NCBI GenBank assembly: GCA_910579675.1
Contig: CAJTUF010000004.1
Span: 1 to 64,000, forward strand
DNA length: 64,000 bases
Source: an uncultured Muribaculaceae bacterium
GTDB taxonomy: Bacteria; Bacteroidota; Bacteroidia; Bacteroidales; Muribaculaceae
Direction of reading: 5' to 3'
Shown here: one piece after another, positions 30,278-38,915 of the stretch
Numbering within the stretch: the first letter of the stretch is position 1
Layout: every line of letters starts with the position of its first letter
Made by a program: the position numbers and the translations under genes
The notes under the pieces: generated by a model
The model's input: only the letters and a program-made list of their open reading frames with translations
Databases searched by the model: none
What the model was told of the DNA's origin: nothing

Positions 30278-31783
30278 ATGAGCGACAAATACGGAACCAT
30301 AGCCCAGGTGATCGGCCCGGTAGTCGATGTGGCTTTCGACGGCTCGTCCGACGAGCTGCCCCCCATCTACACCGCCCTGAAAGTCGATCGTCCCGACGGC
30401 TCGATGCTGATACTCGAAGTAGAGCAGCACATAGGCGAAAACACTGTAAGGTGTGTGGCAATGGAAAGCACCGACGGTCTCCGTCGTGGCACCCGCGTCG
30501 ACAATCTCGAACGCCCCATAGCTGTTCCTACCGGCAATCAGGTCAAAGGTAGGCTCCTCAATGTGATCGGCGAAGCTATCGACCGACTCCCGCAGCTCGA
30601 CCGCGACAATCTGCGTCCTATACATCAGCCAGCCCCCGAATTTGATGACCTCACCATCGGCACCGAGATACTCTATACCGGCATCAAGGTGATCGACCTG
30701 CTTGAGCCTTACTCCAAAGGCGGCAAGATCGGCCTCTTCGGTGGTGCCGGTGTGGGCAAGACTGTGCTCATCATGGAGCTCATCAACAACATTGCCAAAG
30801 GCCACAACGGCTTCTCGGTGTTCACCGGTGTCGGCGAGCGTACCCGCGAGGGTAACGACCTTCTCCGCGAGATGATCGAGAGCGGCGTCATCAAATATGG
30901 CGAAAAATTTGCCGAGGGTATGGAGAAGGATCAGTGGAACATCGCCGACGTCGATATGAACGAGGTGGAAAAGAGTCAGGCCACCCTTGTGTTCGGCCAG
31001 ATGAACGAACCCCCGGGCGCACGTCTGCGTGTGGCACTCTCCGGCCTTACCGTTGCCGAGCAGTTCCGCGACCAGGATGGTGGCGGCAAGGAGATCCTCC
31101 TTTTTATCGACAATATCTTCCGATTCACTCAGGCCGGTTCCGAGGTGTCGGCTCTTCTCGGTCGTATGCCCTCGGCTGTGGGCTATCAGCCTACACTGGC
31201 TTCGGAGATGGGTGCGCTTCAGGAGCGAATCACTTCAACCAAAAATGGATCGATCACATCGGTTCAGGCCATCTATGTGCCGGCCGACGACCTTACCGAC
31301 CCGGCTCCCGCCACAACCTTCAGCTTCCTCGACGCCACTACCGTGCTCTCGCGTAAAATCGCCGAGCTCGGCATCTACCCCGCAGTGGATCCTCTCGAAT
31401 CGACCTCCCGCATCCTTGATCCAAACATCATTGGCGAGGAGCACTACCAGACTGCCCAGGCCGTCAAGCAGCTCCTCCAGAAATACAATGAGTTGCAGGA
31501 TATCATCGCCATCCTCGGTGTCGATGAGCTCTCCGACGACGACAAACTCGTAGTGAGCCGAGCCCGCCGAGCCCAGCGCTTCCTCTCCCAGCCCTTCTTC
31601 GTGGCTGAACAGTTTACCGGCCTCCCCGGAGTGATGGTGCCCCTGAGCGAGACTATCCGCGGATTCAAGATGATCCTCTCCGGCGAGATGGACCAGTATC
31701 CCGAACAGGCCTTCCTCAACGTCGGCACTATCGACGAAGCCATCGAGAAAGGCAAGAAGATGCTCGCCGAAGTAGGCGCCTGA
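30278..31783 (+). CDS. atpD: F-type ATP synthase subunit beta
   Basis: The 501-residue catalytic subunit has the Walker A GGAGVGKT at about 155-162, VFTGVGERTREGNDLLREM with the catalytic Glu, and the DELSEED-loop equivalent VDELSDDDK near residue 410. The start ATG 30278 gives the standard MSDKYGTIAQVIGPVVDVAF. Longer in-frame extensions upstream overlap nuoH and are rejected. It is the first gene of the atp set, immediately downstream of nuoH. Confidence 0.97.
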   Translation: MSDKYGTIAQVIGPVVDVAFDGSSDELPPIYTALKVDRPDGSMLILEVEQHIGENTVRCVAMESTDGLRRGTRVDNLERPIAVPTGNQVKGRLLNVIGEAIDRLPQLDRDNLRPIHQPAPEFDDLTIGTEILYTGIKVIDLLEPYSKGGKIGLFGGAGVGKTVLIMELINNIAKGHNGFSVFTGVGERTREGNDLLREMIESGVIKYGEKFAEGMEKDQWNIADVDMNEVEKSQATLVFGQMNEPPGARLRVALSGLTVAEQFRDQDGGGKEILLFIDNIFRFTQAGSEVSALLGRMPSAVGYQPTLASEMGALQERITSTKNGSITSVQAIYVPADDLTDPAPATTFSFLDATTVLSRKIAELGIYPAVDPLESTSRILDPNIIGEEHYQTAQAVKQLLQKYNELQDIIAILGVDELSDDDKLVVSRARRAQRFLSQPFFVAEQFTGLPGVMVPLSETIRGFKMILSGEMDQYPEQAFLNVGTIDEAIEKGKKMLAEVGA

Positions 31784-31837
31784 ACTTTGTAACTCCACCA
31801 TTCAGCCATCAACCCTATCATCCCACACCACCCGACG

Positions 31838-32074
31838 ATGACTCTCAAGATAATATCAGCCGAAGACATCCTCTTTGAGGGAGAAGTAAGCGCCGTGCAT
31901 CTGCCCGGCACTCAGGGCGCTTTCACAGTGCTCCGCAACCACGCCTCCCTTATCTCGACCCTCACTCCAGGACGTGTGGAATACGATCTCCCCGGCGGAG
32001 GCCGTCAGGGGGTCGATATAAGCGGCGGCATTGCCGACATCGACCGCAACGTGGTGGCTGTCTGTATCTTCTAA
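31838..32074 (+). CDS. atpC: F-type ATP synthase subunit epsilon (short form)
   Basis: The 78-residue product contains only the N-terminal beta-sandwich of epsilon: MTLKIISAEDILFEGEVSAVHLPGTQGAFTVLRNHASLISTLTPGRVEYDL. The C-terminal helical hairpin that inhibits ATP hydrolysis in many bacteria is absent. Short forms are common in Bacteroidota, so this is probably natural and not a truncation. It lies between atpD and atpB. Confidence 0.92.
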   Translation: MTLKIISAEDILFEGEVSAVHLPGTQGAFTVLRNHASLISTLTPGRVEYDLPGGGRQGVDISGGIADIDRNVVAVCIF

Positions 32075-32107
32075 CTCTTCCTTTTCACTCATTCCTCCAC
32101 CCTATCA

Positions 32108-33307
32108 ATGCACACCCTTTTCCCTCTCATGAAAAGACTGCTCTTTACCCTTATGCTTGTCATCGCTGCATGGACAGCGGTGCCTGCCGCCCATGCCCTG
32201 ACTCCCGGCACGGAGCATTCCGGCGCGCCTGAAGTAGATGCGGCTCTCGACGGGCAGGCCGTGGAGGATGAGGCCGAATCCGGAAAGATCAATCCTAAGG
32301 AGATAATCTTCGACCACCTAATGGACCGTTATGGCTGGGAGGTGCCCTTCAATCACCACAAATCCATCCCCCTTCCCATTATTGTGTTTGACAAGGAGGG
32401 CCATCTCCACATCTTCCTTTCCTCAAAGGTGGAGCATGACGCAACCTACACCACAGGTGGCGCCACATTCCGCATAGCGGGCGCCGACTCCCCCTACAAG
32501 GGTAAGGTGGTGCAGATACTGTCCGACGGTCAGGAATATAAACCCTGGGATTTCTCCATAACCAAAAACGTCTGCGCTCTTTTCATCACTGTCCTCCTCG
32601 TGCTTTGGGCTGTGATGGGTGTGGCCCGATGGCACAAACGCTTCGGCCACAAAGCCCCGCGCCGTGTCACCGGTATCATGGAGACCATCATCACCTTCAT
32701 CTACGACGGAGTGATCAAACCCACTCTCAAGGACCGCGCTGCAAAGTTTGCGCCCTACCTGCTGACGGTGTTTTTCTTCATACTCTTCATGAATCTCCTC
32801 GGCCTCGTAGTGATATTTCCAGGTGGTGCCAACCTCACCGGTAATATTGCCGTGACCCTCGTGCTGTCGGTGATCACCTTCTTCATCACCAACATCTTCG
32901 GCACCAAGCATTATTGGAAAGAGATCTTCTGGCCCGATGTGCCTCTGTGGCTCAAATTTCCCATACCCATCATGCCGGTGATCGAGCTCTTCGGAGCGCT
33001 CACCAAGCCCGCGGCTCTCACTGTGCGTCTGTTTGCCAACATGATGGGCGGCCATATGATTGTCATCGTGCTCGTGCTGCTTATATTCATCTTCGCCGCC
33101 ATGGGCCCGGTAGTGACCGGAGCCACCACAGTGGTGTCGGTGCTCTTCTCAATTTTCATGCTCCTTATCGATGTGCTCGTGAGCTTCATCCAGGCATATG
33201 TGTTCACCATGCTATCCACCATCTTCATCTCCTTTGCCCAGGAGCGCGGAGAGCATGAGGCCCACGGAGATAAGCATGAGCCCCTCCCCTCCACCGCAAA
33301 CAAATAA
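32108..33307 (+). CDS. atpB: F-type ATP synthase subunit a with N-terminal extension
   Basis: The 399-residue protein is longer than the usual 250-270. The first 25 residues look like a signal peptide (MKRLLFTLMLVIAAWTAVPAAHA), and an additional exported-looking domain runs to about 155. The standard subunit a core follows, with the essential arginine in KPAALTVRLFANMMGGHM and about six helices forming the half-channels. The extension is typical of Bacteroidota AtpB. ATG 32129 is an equally good start. Confidence 0.93.
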   Translation: MHTLFPLMKRLLFTLMLVIAAWTAVPAAHALTPGTEHSGAPEVDAALDGQAVEDEAESGKINPKEIIFDHLMDRYGWEVPFNHHKSIPLPIIVFDKEGHLHIFLSSKVEHDATYTTGGATFRIAGADSPYKGKVVQILSDGQEYKPWDFSITKNVCALFITVLLVLWAVMGVARWHKRFGHKAPRRVTGIMETIITFIYDGVIKPTLKDRAAKFAPYLLTVFFFILFMNLLGLVVIFPGGANLTGNIAVTLVLSVITFFITNIFGTKHYWKEIFWPDVPLWLKFPIPIMPVIELFGALTKPAALTVRLFANMMGGHMIVIVLVLLIFIFAAMGPVVTGATTVVSVLFSIFMLLIDVLVSFIQAYVFTMLSTIFISFAQERGEHEAHGDKHEPLPSTANK

Positions 33308-33353
33308 TCGAATCAACCTCTACTACTCATTAACCCCCTAATCCCCCATAATT

Positions 33354-33599
33354 ATGTTAGCTATGATCATCGCAGAAATCGCAGGTCTTGCCAGCCTTGG
33401 AGCTTGCCTCGGCGCAGCAATCGCAGCCATTGGCGCAGGTATCGGTATCGGTAAAATCGGTGGCGCTGCCATGGAAGCAATCGCACGTCAGCCCGAAAGC
33501 TCCGGCGACATCCGAAGCAACATGATCGTGATAGCCGCCCTCATCGAGGGTGTGGCCCTCTTCGCTGTCATCGTGTGCGTTCTCGCCCTCTTCATCTGA
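33354..33599 (+). CDS. atpE: F-type ATP synthase subunit c
   Basis: The 81-residue hairpin has a glycine-rich helix 1 (ACLGAAIAAIGAGIGIGKIGG), the polar loop ARQPESSG and helix 2 with the ion-binding carboxylate E65 (AALIEGVALFAV). The residue after E65 is Gly, not the Ser of the known Na+-binding signature, and no helix 1 Gln is seen. I infer a proton-driven ring. Confidence 0.95.
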   Translation: MLAMIIAEIAGLASLGACLGAAIAAIGAGIGIGKIGGAAMEAIARQPESSGDIRSNMIVIAALIEGVALFAVIVCVLALFI

Positions 33600-33630
33600 T
33601 AGTCAAGCTTATATTCCCCAGACCCACCCT

Positions 33631-34128
33631 ATGGAACTATTTAAGCCCGATTTTGGCCTCATCTTTTGGATGTTCGTGGCCTTTGGCATCCTCTTCTTCT
33701 GTCTCTGGAAGTGGGCCTGGCCTGTCATCATAAAAGGCGTGGAGAGCCGTGCCGACCTTATCGACAAGGGTGTGGAGTATGCCCAGAGCGCAAAGGAACA
33801 ACTCGACAACGCCCGCGCCGAAGCCGATCGACAGATTGCCGAGGCCCGTCGCCAGCAGGCCGATATCCTTCGCGAGGCCGACAAGATGAAGACTCGTATC
33901 ATCGAGGAGGCCCGCGACGCCGCACGAGTCGAAGCCCGCAAGGTCATGGATGCCGCCAAGCTCTCCATCGACCAGGAGAGGAAGCAAGCCGAGGAGGCTC
34001 TCCGCAAGGAGGTTAGCTCCATGGCCCTCGCCGTGGCCGACAAGGTGGTGCGCCAGCAGATGGCCGACTCCGCCGCGCAGCGCAAGCTCGTCGACTCCCT
34101 CATCGATGAAATGGATCGAACAAACTAA
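33631..34128 (+). CDS. atpF: F-type ATP synthase subunit b
   Basis: The 165-residue protein has one N-terminal membrane helix (PDFGLIFWMFVAFGILFFCLWKWAW). A long charged coiled-coil stalk follows, rich in Ala, Arg and Glu (KEQLDNARAEADRQIAEARRQQADILREADKMKTRIIEEARDAARVEARKVMDAAK). It links the membrane sector to delta and alpha. ATG 33631 follows atpE by 31 bases. Confidence 0.95.
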   Translation: MELFKPDFGLIFWMFVAFGILFFCLWKWAWPVIIKGVESRADLIDKGVEYAQSAKEQLDNARAEADRQIAEARRQQADILREADKMKTRIIEEARDAARVEARKVMDAAKLSIDQERKQAEEALRKEVSSMALAVADKVVRQQMADSAAQRKLVDSLIDEMDRTN

Positions 34129-34170
34129 TCCACTTCCCATCCACCAAGCCTTAACACCTTTACTACAGAT

Positions 34171-34731
34171 ATGAACGAAGGTCTGATACCACGTCGCTAC
34201 GCGAAAGCCCTCCTCGCTTTCGCCTGCGAAAAGAGAGCCGAGGCCAAGGTCTACGACCTTATGCAGCAGCTCACCCTCTCGTTTGAGGCGCAGCCCGCTT
34301 TGCAGCAGGCCGTGACCAATCCCTTCGTGAGCGCCGCCGACAAGACTGCTCTCATCGCCACCGCCGCCGGTTTAGACCGGCCCAAAGGGAGCGACGAGGT
34401 GTTCGACGACTTTATGAGGCTTCTCATAGCCCGCGGACGCATCGACCAGATCAGAGCCATAGCTCTGGCCTATATCGAGCTCTACCGCGCCAAATATAAT
34501 ATCTTCAACGTGAAGGTGACAAGCGCCGCGCCTATCGACGACGCCGGGCTCAACCGGATCAAAAACCTCGTGGGCCGTCACCTCGGCCAGGGGGCAAAGA
34601 TCGAGTTTGCCCATGCTGTCGACCCTTCGCTGATCGGTGGCTTTGCCATCTCTGTCGGCAATGAGCGTCTCGACGCCTCCATTGCCGGCGAGATGAAACA
34701 GCTGCGCCAGCGTCTGCTCTCCAACTCCTAA
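34171..34731 (+). CDS. atpH: F-type ATP synthase subunit delta
   Basis: The 186-residue protein begins NEGLIPRRYAKALLAFACEKRAEAKVYDLMQQL, the N-terminal helical bundle that caps alpha subunits. It ends with the family motif AKIEFAHAVDPSLIGGFAISVGNERLDASIAGEMKQLRQRL. It lies between atpF and atpA in the standard order. Confidence 0.95.
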   Translation: MNEGLIPRRYAKALLAFACEKRAEAKVYDLMQQLTLSFEAQPALQQAVTNPFVSAADKTALIATAAGLDRPKGSDEVFDDFMRLLIARGRIDQIRAIALAYIELYRAKYNIFNVKVTSAAPIDDAGLNRIKNLVGRHLGQGAKIEFAHAVDPSLIGGFAISVGNERLDASIAGEMKQLRQRLLSNS

Positions 34732-34795
34732 TCCCCCCGACTTTCCACTTCCCCCTCACTCCAATCCATTTCCTTATCAACATATTCAGCAATCA

Positions 34796-36376
34796 ATGAT
34801 TAACCCCAGCGAGATTTCCGAAGTGCTCCGACAGCAACTTGAGAGTGTCAACTCCAAGGTATCGTTTGAAGAGACAGGCACCGTCCTTGAAGTAGGCGAC
34901 GGCGTGGCCCACGTTTACGGCCTCGACAATGTGTGTGCCAACGAGCTCGTAGAGTTCGAAAACGGCGTCAAAGGCGTAGCCCTCAATCTTGAGGAGAGCA
35001 ACGTCGGCGTGATCCTGCTTAACAATGTCGATAAGGTGACGGAAGGAATGTCGGTCAAACGCACCGGCGAGATCGCCTCCATCCCCGTGGGTGAAGGCCT
35101 CCTCGGACGTGTCATCAACATCCTCGGCGAGCCTATCGACGGTCGCGGACCTATCCAGGGCGAGACTATGCACCTCCCTCTTGAGCGCAAGGCTCCCGGT
35201 GTGATCTTCCGCCAGCCCGTGAAGCAGCCCCTACAGACCGGCATCAAGGCCATCGACTCAATGGTGCCCATAGGCCGCGGTCAGCGCGAGCTCATCATCG
35301 GCGACCGACAGATAGGCAAAACCGCCATAGCTATCGACACCATCATCAACCAGCGCTCCAACTTCGAGGCCGGCAAACCTGTCTACTGTATCTATGTAGC
35401 AATCGGCCAGAAGGCTTCGTCGGTGGCCGCCACCGTAGAGACACTCCGTCAGCACGGTGCTCTCGACTACACAGTAGTAGTAGCAGCCACAGCCTCCGAC
35501 TCAGCCTCGATGCGCTATTACTCGCCTTTTGCCGGCGTGGCCATCGGCGAATACTTCCGCGACACCGGCCGCGACGCCCTCATCGTCTACGACGACCTTT
35601 CCAAGCAGGCCGTGGCCTATCGCGAGATATCTCTTATCCTCAAGCGCCCCTCAGGCCGCGAGGCTTATCCCGGCGATATCTTCTACCTCCACTCACGCCT
35701 GCTCGAACGCGCCGCACGCATCATCGACAATCAGGAAGTGGCCGAGAAGATGAACGACCTCCCCGAGCCCCTCAAACCTATTGTAAAGGGTGGAGGCTCG
35801 CTCACCGCCCTCCCCATCATCGAAACTCAGGCAGGCGACGTGTCGGCCTACATCCCCACCAATGTAATCTCCATCACCGACGGTCAGATCTTCCTTGAGA
35901 CAGCTCTCTTCAACCGAGGCATCCGACCTGCCATCAATGTTGGTATTTCAGTGAGCCGTGTGGGTGGCAATGCTCAGATCAAACCGATGAAAAAAGTGGC
36001 CGGCACCCTCAAGATCGACCAGGCACAGTTCCGCGAGCTCGAAGCTTTCACCAAGTTTGGCGGCGATGTCGACGCCGTGACAGCCCGCGTGATCGACAAG
36101 GGTCGCAAAAACGAGCGTCTGCTCATCCAGCCCCAGTATCACCCCATGGCAGTGGAAGAGGAAGTGGCTGTGATCTTCTGCGGCACCAAAGGCCTTCTCT
36201 CGGCTGTACCCGCCGACAAGATAGCTGAATTTGAGCATCTCTTCCTCCAGCTCCTCAACGCCAAATATAAGGAATCGGTGCTCGACGCCATCAAGGCCGG
36301 ACAGTTTACCGACGATGTCACAACCAAGCTCACCGAAGCCGCAGGAGAAATAGCCGCACGCTACTCCCAGGCCTGA
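34796..36376 (+). CDS. atpA: F-type ATP synthase subunit alpha
   Basis: The 526-residue subunit has the nucleotide-binding P-loop GDRQIGKTA at about 170-178, SDSASMRYYSPFAGVAIGEYFRDTGRDALIVYDDLSKQA, and the arginine-finger region SVSRVGGNAQIKPMKKVAGTLK. Length is normal. It is part of the co-directional atp set between atpH and atpG. Confidence 0.97.
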   Translation: MINPSEISEVLRQQLESVNSKVSFEETGTVLEVGDGVAHVYGLDNVCANELVEFENGVKGVALNLEESNVGVILLNNVDKVTEGMSVKRTGEIASIPVGEGLLGRVINILGEPIDGRGPIQGETMHLPLERKAPGVIFRQPVKQPLQTGIKAIDSMVPIGRGQRELIIGDRQIGKTAIAIDTIINQRSNFEAGKPVYCIYVAIGQKASSVAATVETLRQHGALDYTVVVAATASDSASMRYYSPFAGVAIGEYFRDTGRDALIVYDDLSKQAVAYREISLILKRPSGREAYPGDIFYLHSRLLERAARIIDNQEVAEKMNDLPEPLKPIVKGGGSLTALPIIETQAGDVSAYIPTNVISITDGQIFLETALFNRGIRPAINVGISVSRVGGNAQIKPMKKVAGTLKIDQAQFRELEAFTKFGGDVDAVTARVIDKGRKNERLLIQPQYHPMAVEEEVAVIFCGTKGLLSAVPADKIAEFEHLFLQLLNAKYKESVLDAIKAGQFTDDVTTKLTEAAGEIAARYSQA

Positions 36377-36406
36377 TTATCCTAACCCCCTTAACACAAC
36401 AACCTG

Positions 36407-37297
36407 ATGGCAACACTCCGCGAACTGAAAGGACGCATCGCCTCCGTGGCCTCGTCGGAAAAAATAACCGGCGCCATGAAGATGATCTCCTCGGCCAAGA
36501 TGCACAAGGCCGAGTCGGGACTCAAGAGGCTGCTCCCCTTCCGCCGGCAGATTGAGGGCATTATATCCAACCTTCTATCGGCCGATGCAGCTTTTGTATC
36601 GCCCCTGCTTGACCGCCGCGATGTGAGGCGCCTGACTATTGTGGTGTTTGGTTCCGACGACGGCCTGTGCGGCGCCTATAATATCAACATCCATAAGGCG
36701 CTCGTGGCCAAAGTGGCAGAGCTGCGTGCCGAACTCGGCAACGACATCGACATCGACCTTTACCCCATCGGCAACAAGATGGTCAACGCCATCGGCAAAT
36801 ATGCAGCAGGCGATGTGCACCTCCACTTGTGCCGCCTCGAAGGGGTCGACGCCAAAACAACCGGCGACGGCGTGAGAGTGTTTATCGACCATCTTCGCGA
36901 ACGCTTTGTCAAGGCCGACACCGATCGGGTGGATCTCCTCTACATGAGCTTCAAAAGCGTGAGCAGGCAGCGGCTCACATATGAGCAACTCCTCCCTGTG
37001 GTTGGCGAAACCTTCACCGCAAACGGCGTGGTCGCCGACTCTTTCAAGCCTTACCTCTTCGAGCCCGACGCCACAACCATCTTCTCGACAGTGCTCCCGA
37101 TGTTTCTCCTCTCGGTGATGCAGGAAGTGTTTACCGAAAACCGGGCGTCGGAGCAAGCCGCTCGCGTCATGGCGATGCAGAGCGCCAACGACAACGCCAA
37201 GAAACTCCTCGAGCAGCTAAGACTCGAATACAACAAACTGCGCCAGCAGAGCATCACCAACGAACTCCTCGACATCCTCGGCGGACAAGTGCGATGA
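36407..37297 (+). CDS. atpG: F-type ATP synthase subunit gamma
   Basis: The 296-residue rotor shaft has the N-terminal helix ATLRELKGRIASVASSEKITGAMKMISSAKMHKAE and the C-terminal helix ASEQAARVMAMQSANDNAKKLLEQLRLEYNKLRQQSITNELLDILGG, which form the coiled coil inside alpha3-beta3. It is the last atp gene. The next gene on the strand is nuoI after 106 bases, with no terminator. Confidence 0.96.
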   Translation: MATLRELKGRIASVASSEKITGAMKMISSAKMHKAESGLKRLLPFRRQIEGIISNLLSADAAFVSPLLDRRDVRRLTIVVFGSDDGLCGAYNINIHKALVAKVAELRAELGNDIDIDLYPIGNKMVNAIGKYAAGDVHLHLCRLEGVDAKTTGDGVRVFIDHLRERFVKADTDRVDLLYMSFKSVSRQRLTYEQLLPVVGETFTANGVVADSFKPYLFEPDATTIFSTVLPMFLLSVMQEVFTENRASEQAARVMAMQSANDNAKKLLEQLRLEYNKLRQQSITNELLDILGGQVR

Positions 37298-37403
37298 CAC
37301 CATCCACCTCCACCTCTTGAAAAGATATTTATCCTCTCTCCTCCGCGATCTATCTCTCAAAACAAATATAAACGCATAAAACCTACATAATTTTCTATCA
37401 GAC

Positions 37404-38039
37404 ATGGGTAGTGTTAAAGACTATTTTTCGTCATTAGGGCAGGGCATCTCAAGCCTCCTCAAAGGAATGCAGGTGACCGGCAAGGAATTTATCACCCCTA
37501 AGATCACCGAAAAATATCCCGAAGACCGCAACACGGTCAAAGTGCCTGAGCGTTTCCGCGCCATCCTCACTCTTAAATACGACGAGGACGGACGCCACAA
37601 ATGCATCGCCTGCGGTATGTGTGAACGCAGTTGCCCCAACGGCACCATACACCTTACCACAAAGATGGTAGACACCCCCGACGGAAAGAAAAAGAAGAAG
37701 CTCGACCGCTATTCATACGATCTCGGCTCCTGCACTTTCTGCCAATTGTGTGTCACCAACTGTCCTGTCCCCGGCAAAGCAATTGCCTTCGACAACGATT
37801 TTGAACAGGCAGTGTTTACTCGCGACAAGCTCGTCAAGATTCTCAACAACCGTCCTGAGGTGCCCGATCCGGAACCCACCCCCGAGGAGCTTGCTAAAAT
37901 AGCAGCTGAAAAAGAAGCCCGCATAGCAGCTGCCAAAGCCGCCGCTGCCGCCAAGGCCAAGGCAGCCGCCGAAGCCAAAGCCATCGACGCAGCCGAAGCA
38001 AAGGCTGAGGACTCGCCCGCCAATCCCGATAACAAATAA
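37404..38039 (+). CDS. nuoI: NADH-quinone oxidoreductase subunit I with Ala/Lys-rich tail
   Basis: The 211-residue ferredoxin-like subunit carries two [4Fe-4S] clusters (N6a and N6b). Their ligands are C67/C70/C73/C77 (CIACGMCERSCP) and C110/C113/C116/C120 (CTFCQLCVTNCP). After residue 155 it carries an unusual acidic-proline hinge (PEVPDPEPTPEEL). Beyond that lies a helical tail of almost pure Ala, Lys and Glu (about 162-203). A canonical NuoI of about 160 residues lacks this. It follows atpG and restarts the nuo gene order after the interruption. Confidence 0.95.
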   Translation: MGSVKDYFSSLGQGISSLLKGMQVTGKEFITPKITEKYPEDRNTVKVPERFRAILTLKYDEDGRHKCIACGMCERSCPNGTIHLTTKMVDTPDGKKKKKLDRYSYDLGSCTFCQLCVTNCPVPGKAIAFDNDFEQAVFTRDKLVKILNNRPEVPDPEPTPEELAKIAAEKEARIAAAKAAAAAKAKAAAEAKAIDAAEAKAEDSPANPDNK

Positions 38040-38056
38040 GCCCATCAATACATTTT

Positions 38057-38572
38057 ATGGAATCCGTAGGAAGCATCATCATGTACCTGATAATCGCATT
38101 GTCGATTATTGTGTTTTCGGTACTGACAGTGACCACGCGCAAGATCCTGCGCTCGGCCACCTTTCTCCTTTTCGCCCTATTTGCCACTGCGGCGCTCTAC
38201 TTCAAGCTCGACTATGAGTTTCTCGGAGCAGTCCAGATCGCCGTTTATGCCGGTGGCATTGTAGTGCTGTTCGTGTTTTCAATCCTGCTCACCTCGCGCC
38301 CCGGCCACTCCTCGGAGCAGCTCGCATCGCGCCGCCGCATCACCGGCATCCTCGCAGCACTGGCCACTCTCGTAGTGGCAGGTGGAGCGCTCTGGAGCCG
38401 CTGTTCCATGGCGTTTGCCCAGCTCCCGGCCATGAGCAATCCCGACATGAAAGAAATCGGCGCAACCCTGATGGGCACCGGCGACGGTCAGCTCCTCCTC
38501 CCCTTCGAGGCCATCAGTGTGCTGCTCCTCGCCTGTATCATCGGCGGCGTGGTTGTCGCCCGCAAACGTTAA
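38057..38572 (+). CDS. nuoJ: NADH-quinone oxidoreductase subunit J
   Basis: The 171-residue membrane subunit has five hydrophobic segments and the family motif FLGAVQIAVYAGGIVVLFVFSILLTS in helix 3, which contains the pi-bulge important for coupling. It lies 17 bases after nuoI and 22 before nuoK. Confidence 0.93.
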   Translation: MESVGSIIMYLIIALSIIVFSVLTVTTRKILRSATFLLFALFATAALYFKLDYEFLGAVQIAVYAGGIVVLFVFSILLTSRPGHSSEQLASRRRITGILAALATLVVAGGALWSRCSMAFAQLPAMSNPDMKEIGATLMGTGDGQLLLPFEAISVLLLACIIGGVVVARKR

Positions 38573-38594
38573 CCCCCCACTACCATCGACCGAT

Positions 38595-38906
38595 ATGGAT
38601 ATAACGCTTATCTACTACCTGGTGCCGGCCATGATCATGTTTTGCTGCGGCATTTACGGGTTTATCACCCGCCGCAACATGATAGCCATGCTCATCTCCC
38701 TTGAGCTCATGCTCAACGCTGTCGACATCAACTTCGTGGTGTTCAACCGCTTTCTCTATCCCGAGGCTATGGAGGGTATGTTCTTCACCCTCTTCGCCAT
38801 CGCTATAGCCGCTGCGGAGACCGCCGTTGCCATCGCTATCATCATCAATGTGTTCCGTGCCGTCAACAATGTCGACGCCCGCGACCTTAACAAACTGAAA
38901 AACTAA
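38595..38906 (+). CDS. nuoK: NADH-quinone oxidoreductase subunit K
   Basis: The 103-residue, three-helix subunit resembles MrpC. The conserved membrane glutamates are visible in LISLELMLNAVDINFVVFNRF and FAIAIAAAETAVAIAIIINVFR. ATG 38595 is chosen; the longer frame overlaps nuoJ. Confidence 0.95.
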   Translation: MDITLIYYLVPAMIMFCCGIYGFITRRNMIAMLISLELMLNAVDINFVVFNRFLYPEAMEGMFFTLFAIAIAAAETAVAIAIIINVFRAVNNVDARDLNKLKN

Positions 38907-38915
38907 CCGCGCCCC

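Noticed and set aside
37388..37395. TAATTTTC as an internal promoter for nuoI
   Set aside because: It ends in C not G, lies only 8 bases before the ATG, and has no upstream element. Read-through from the atp genes is simpler.
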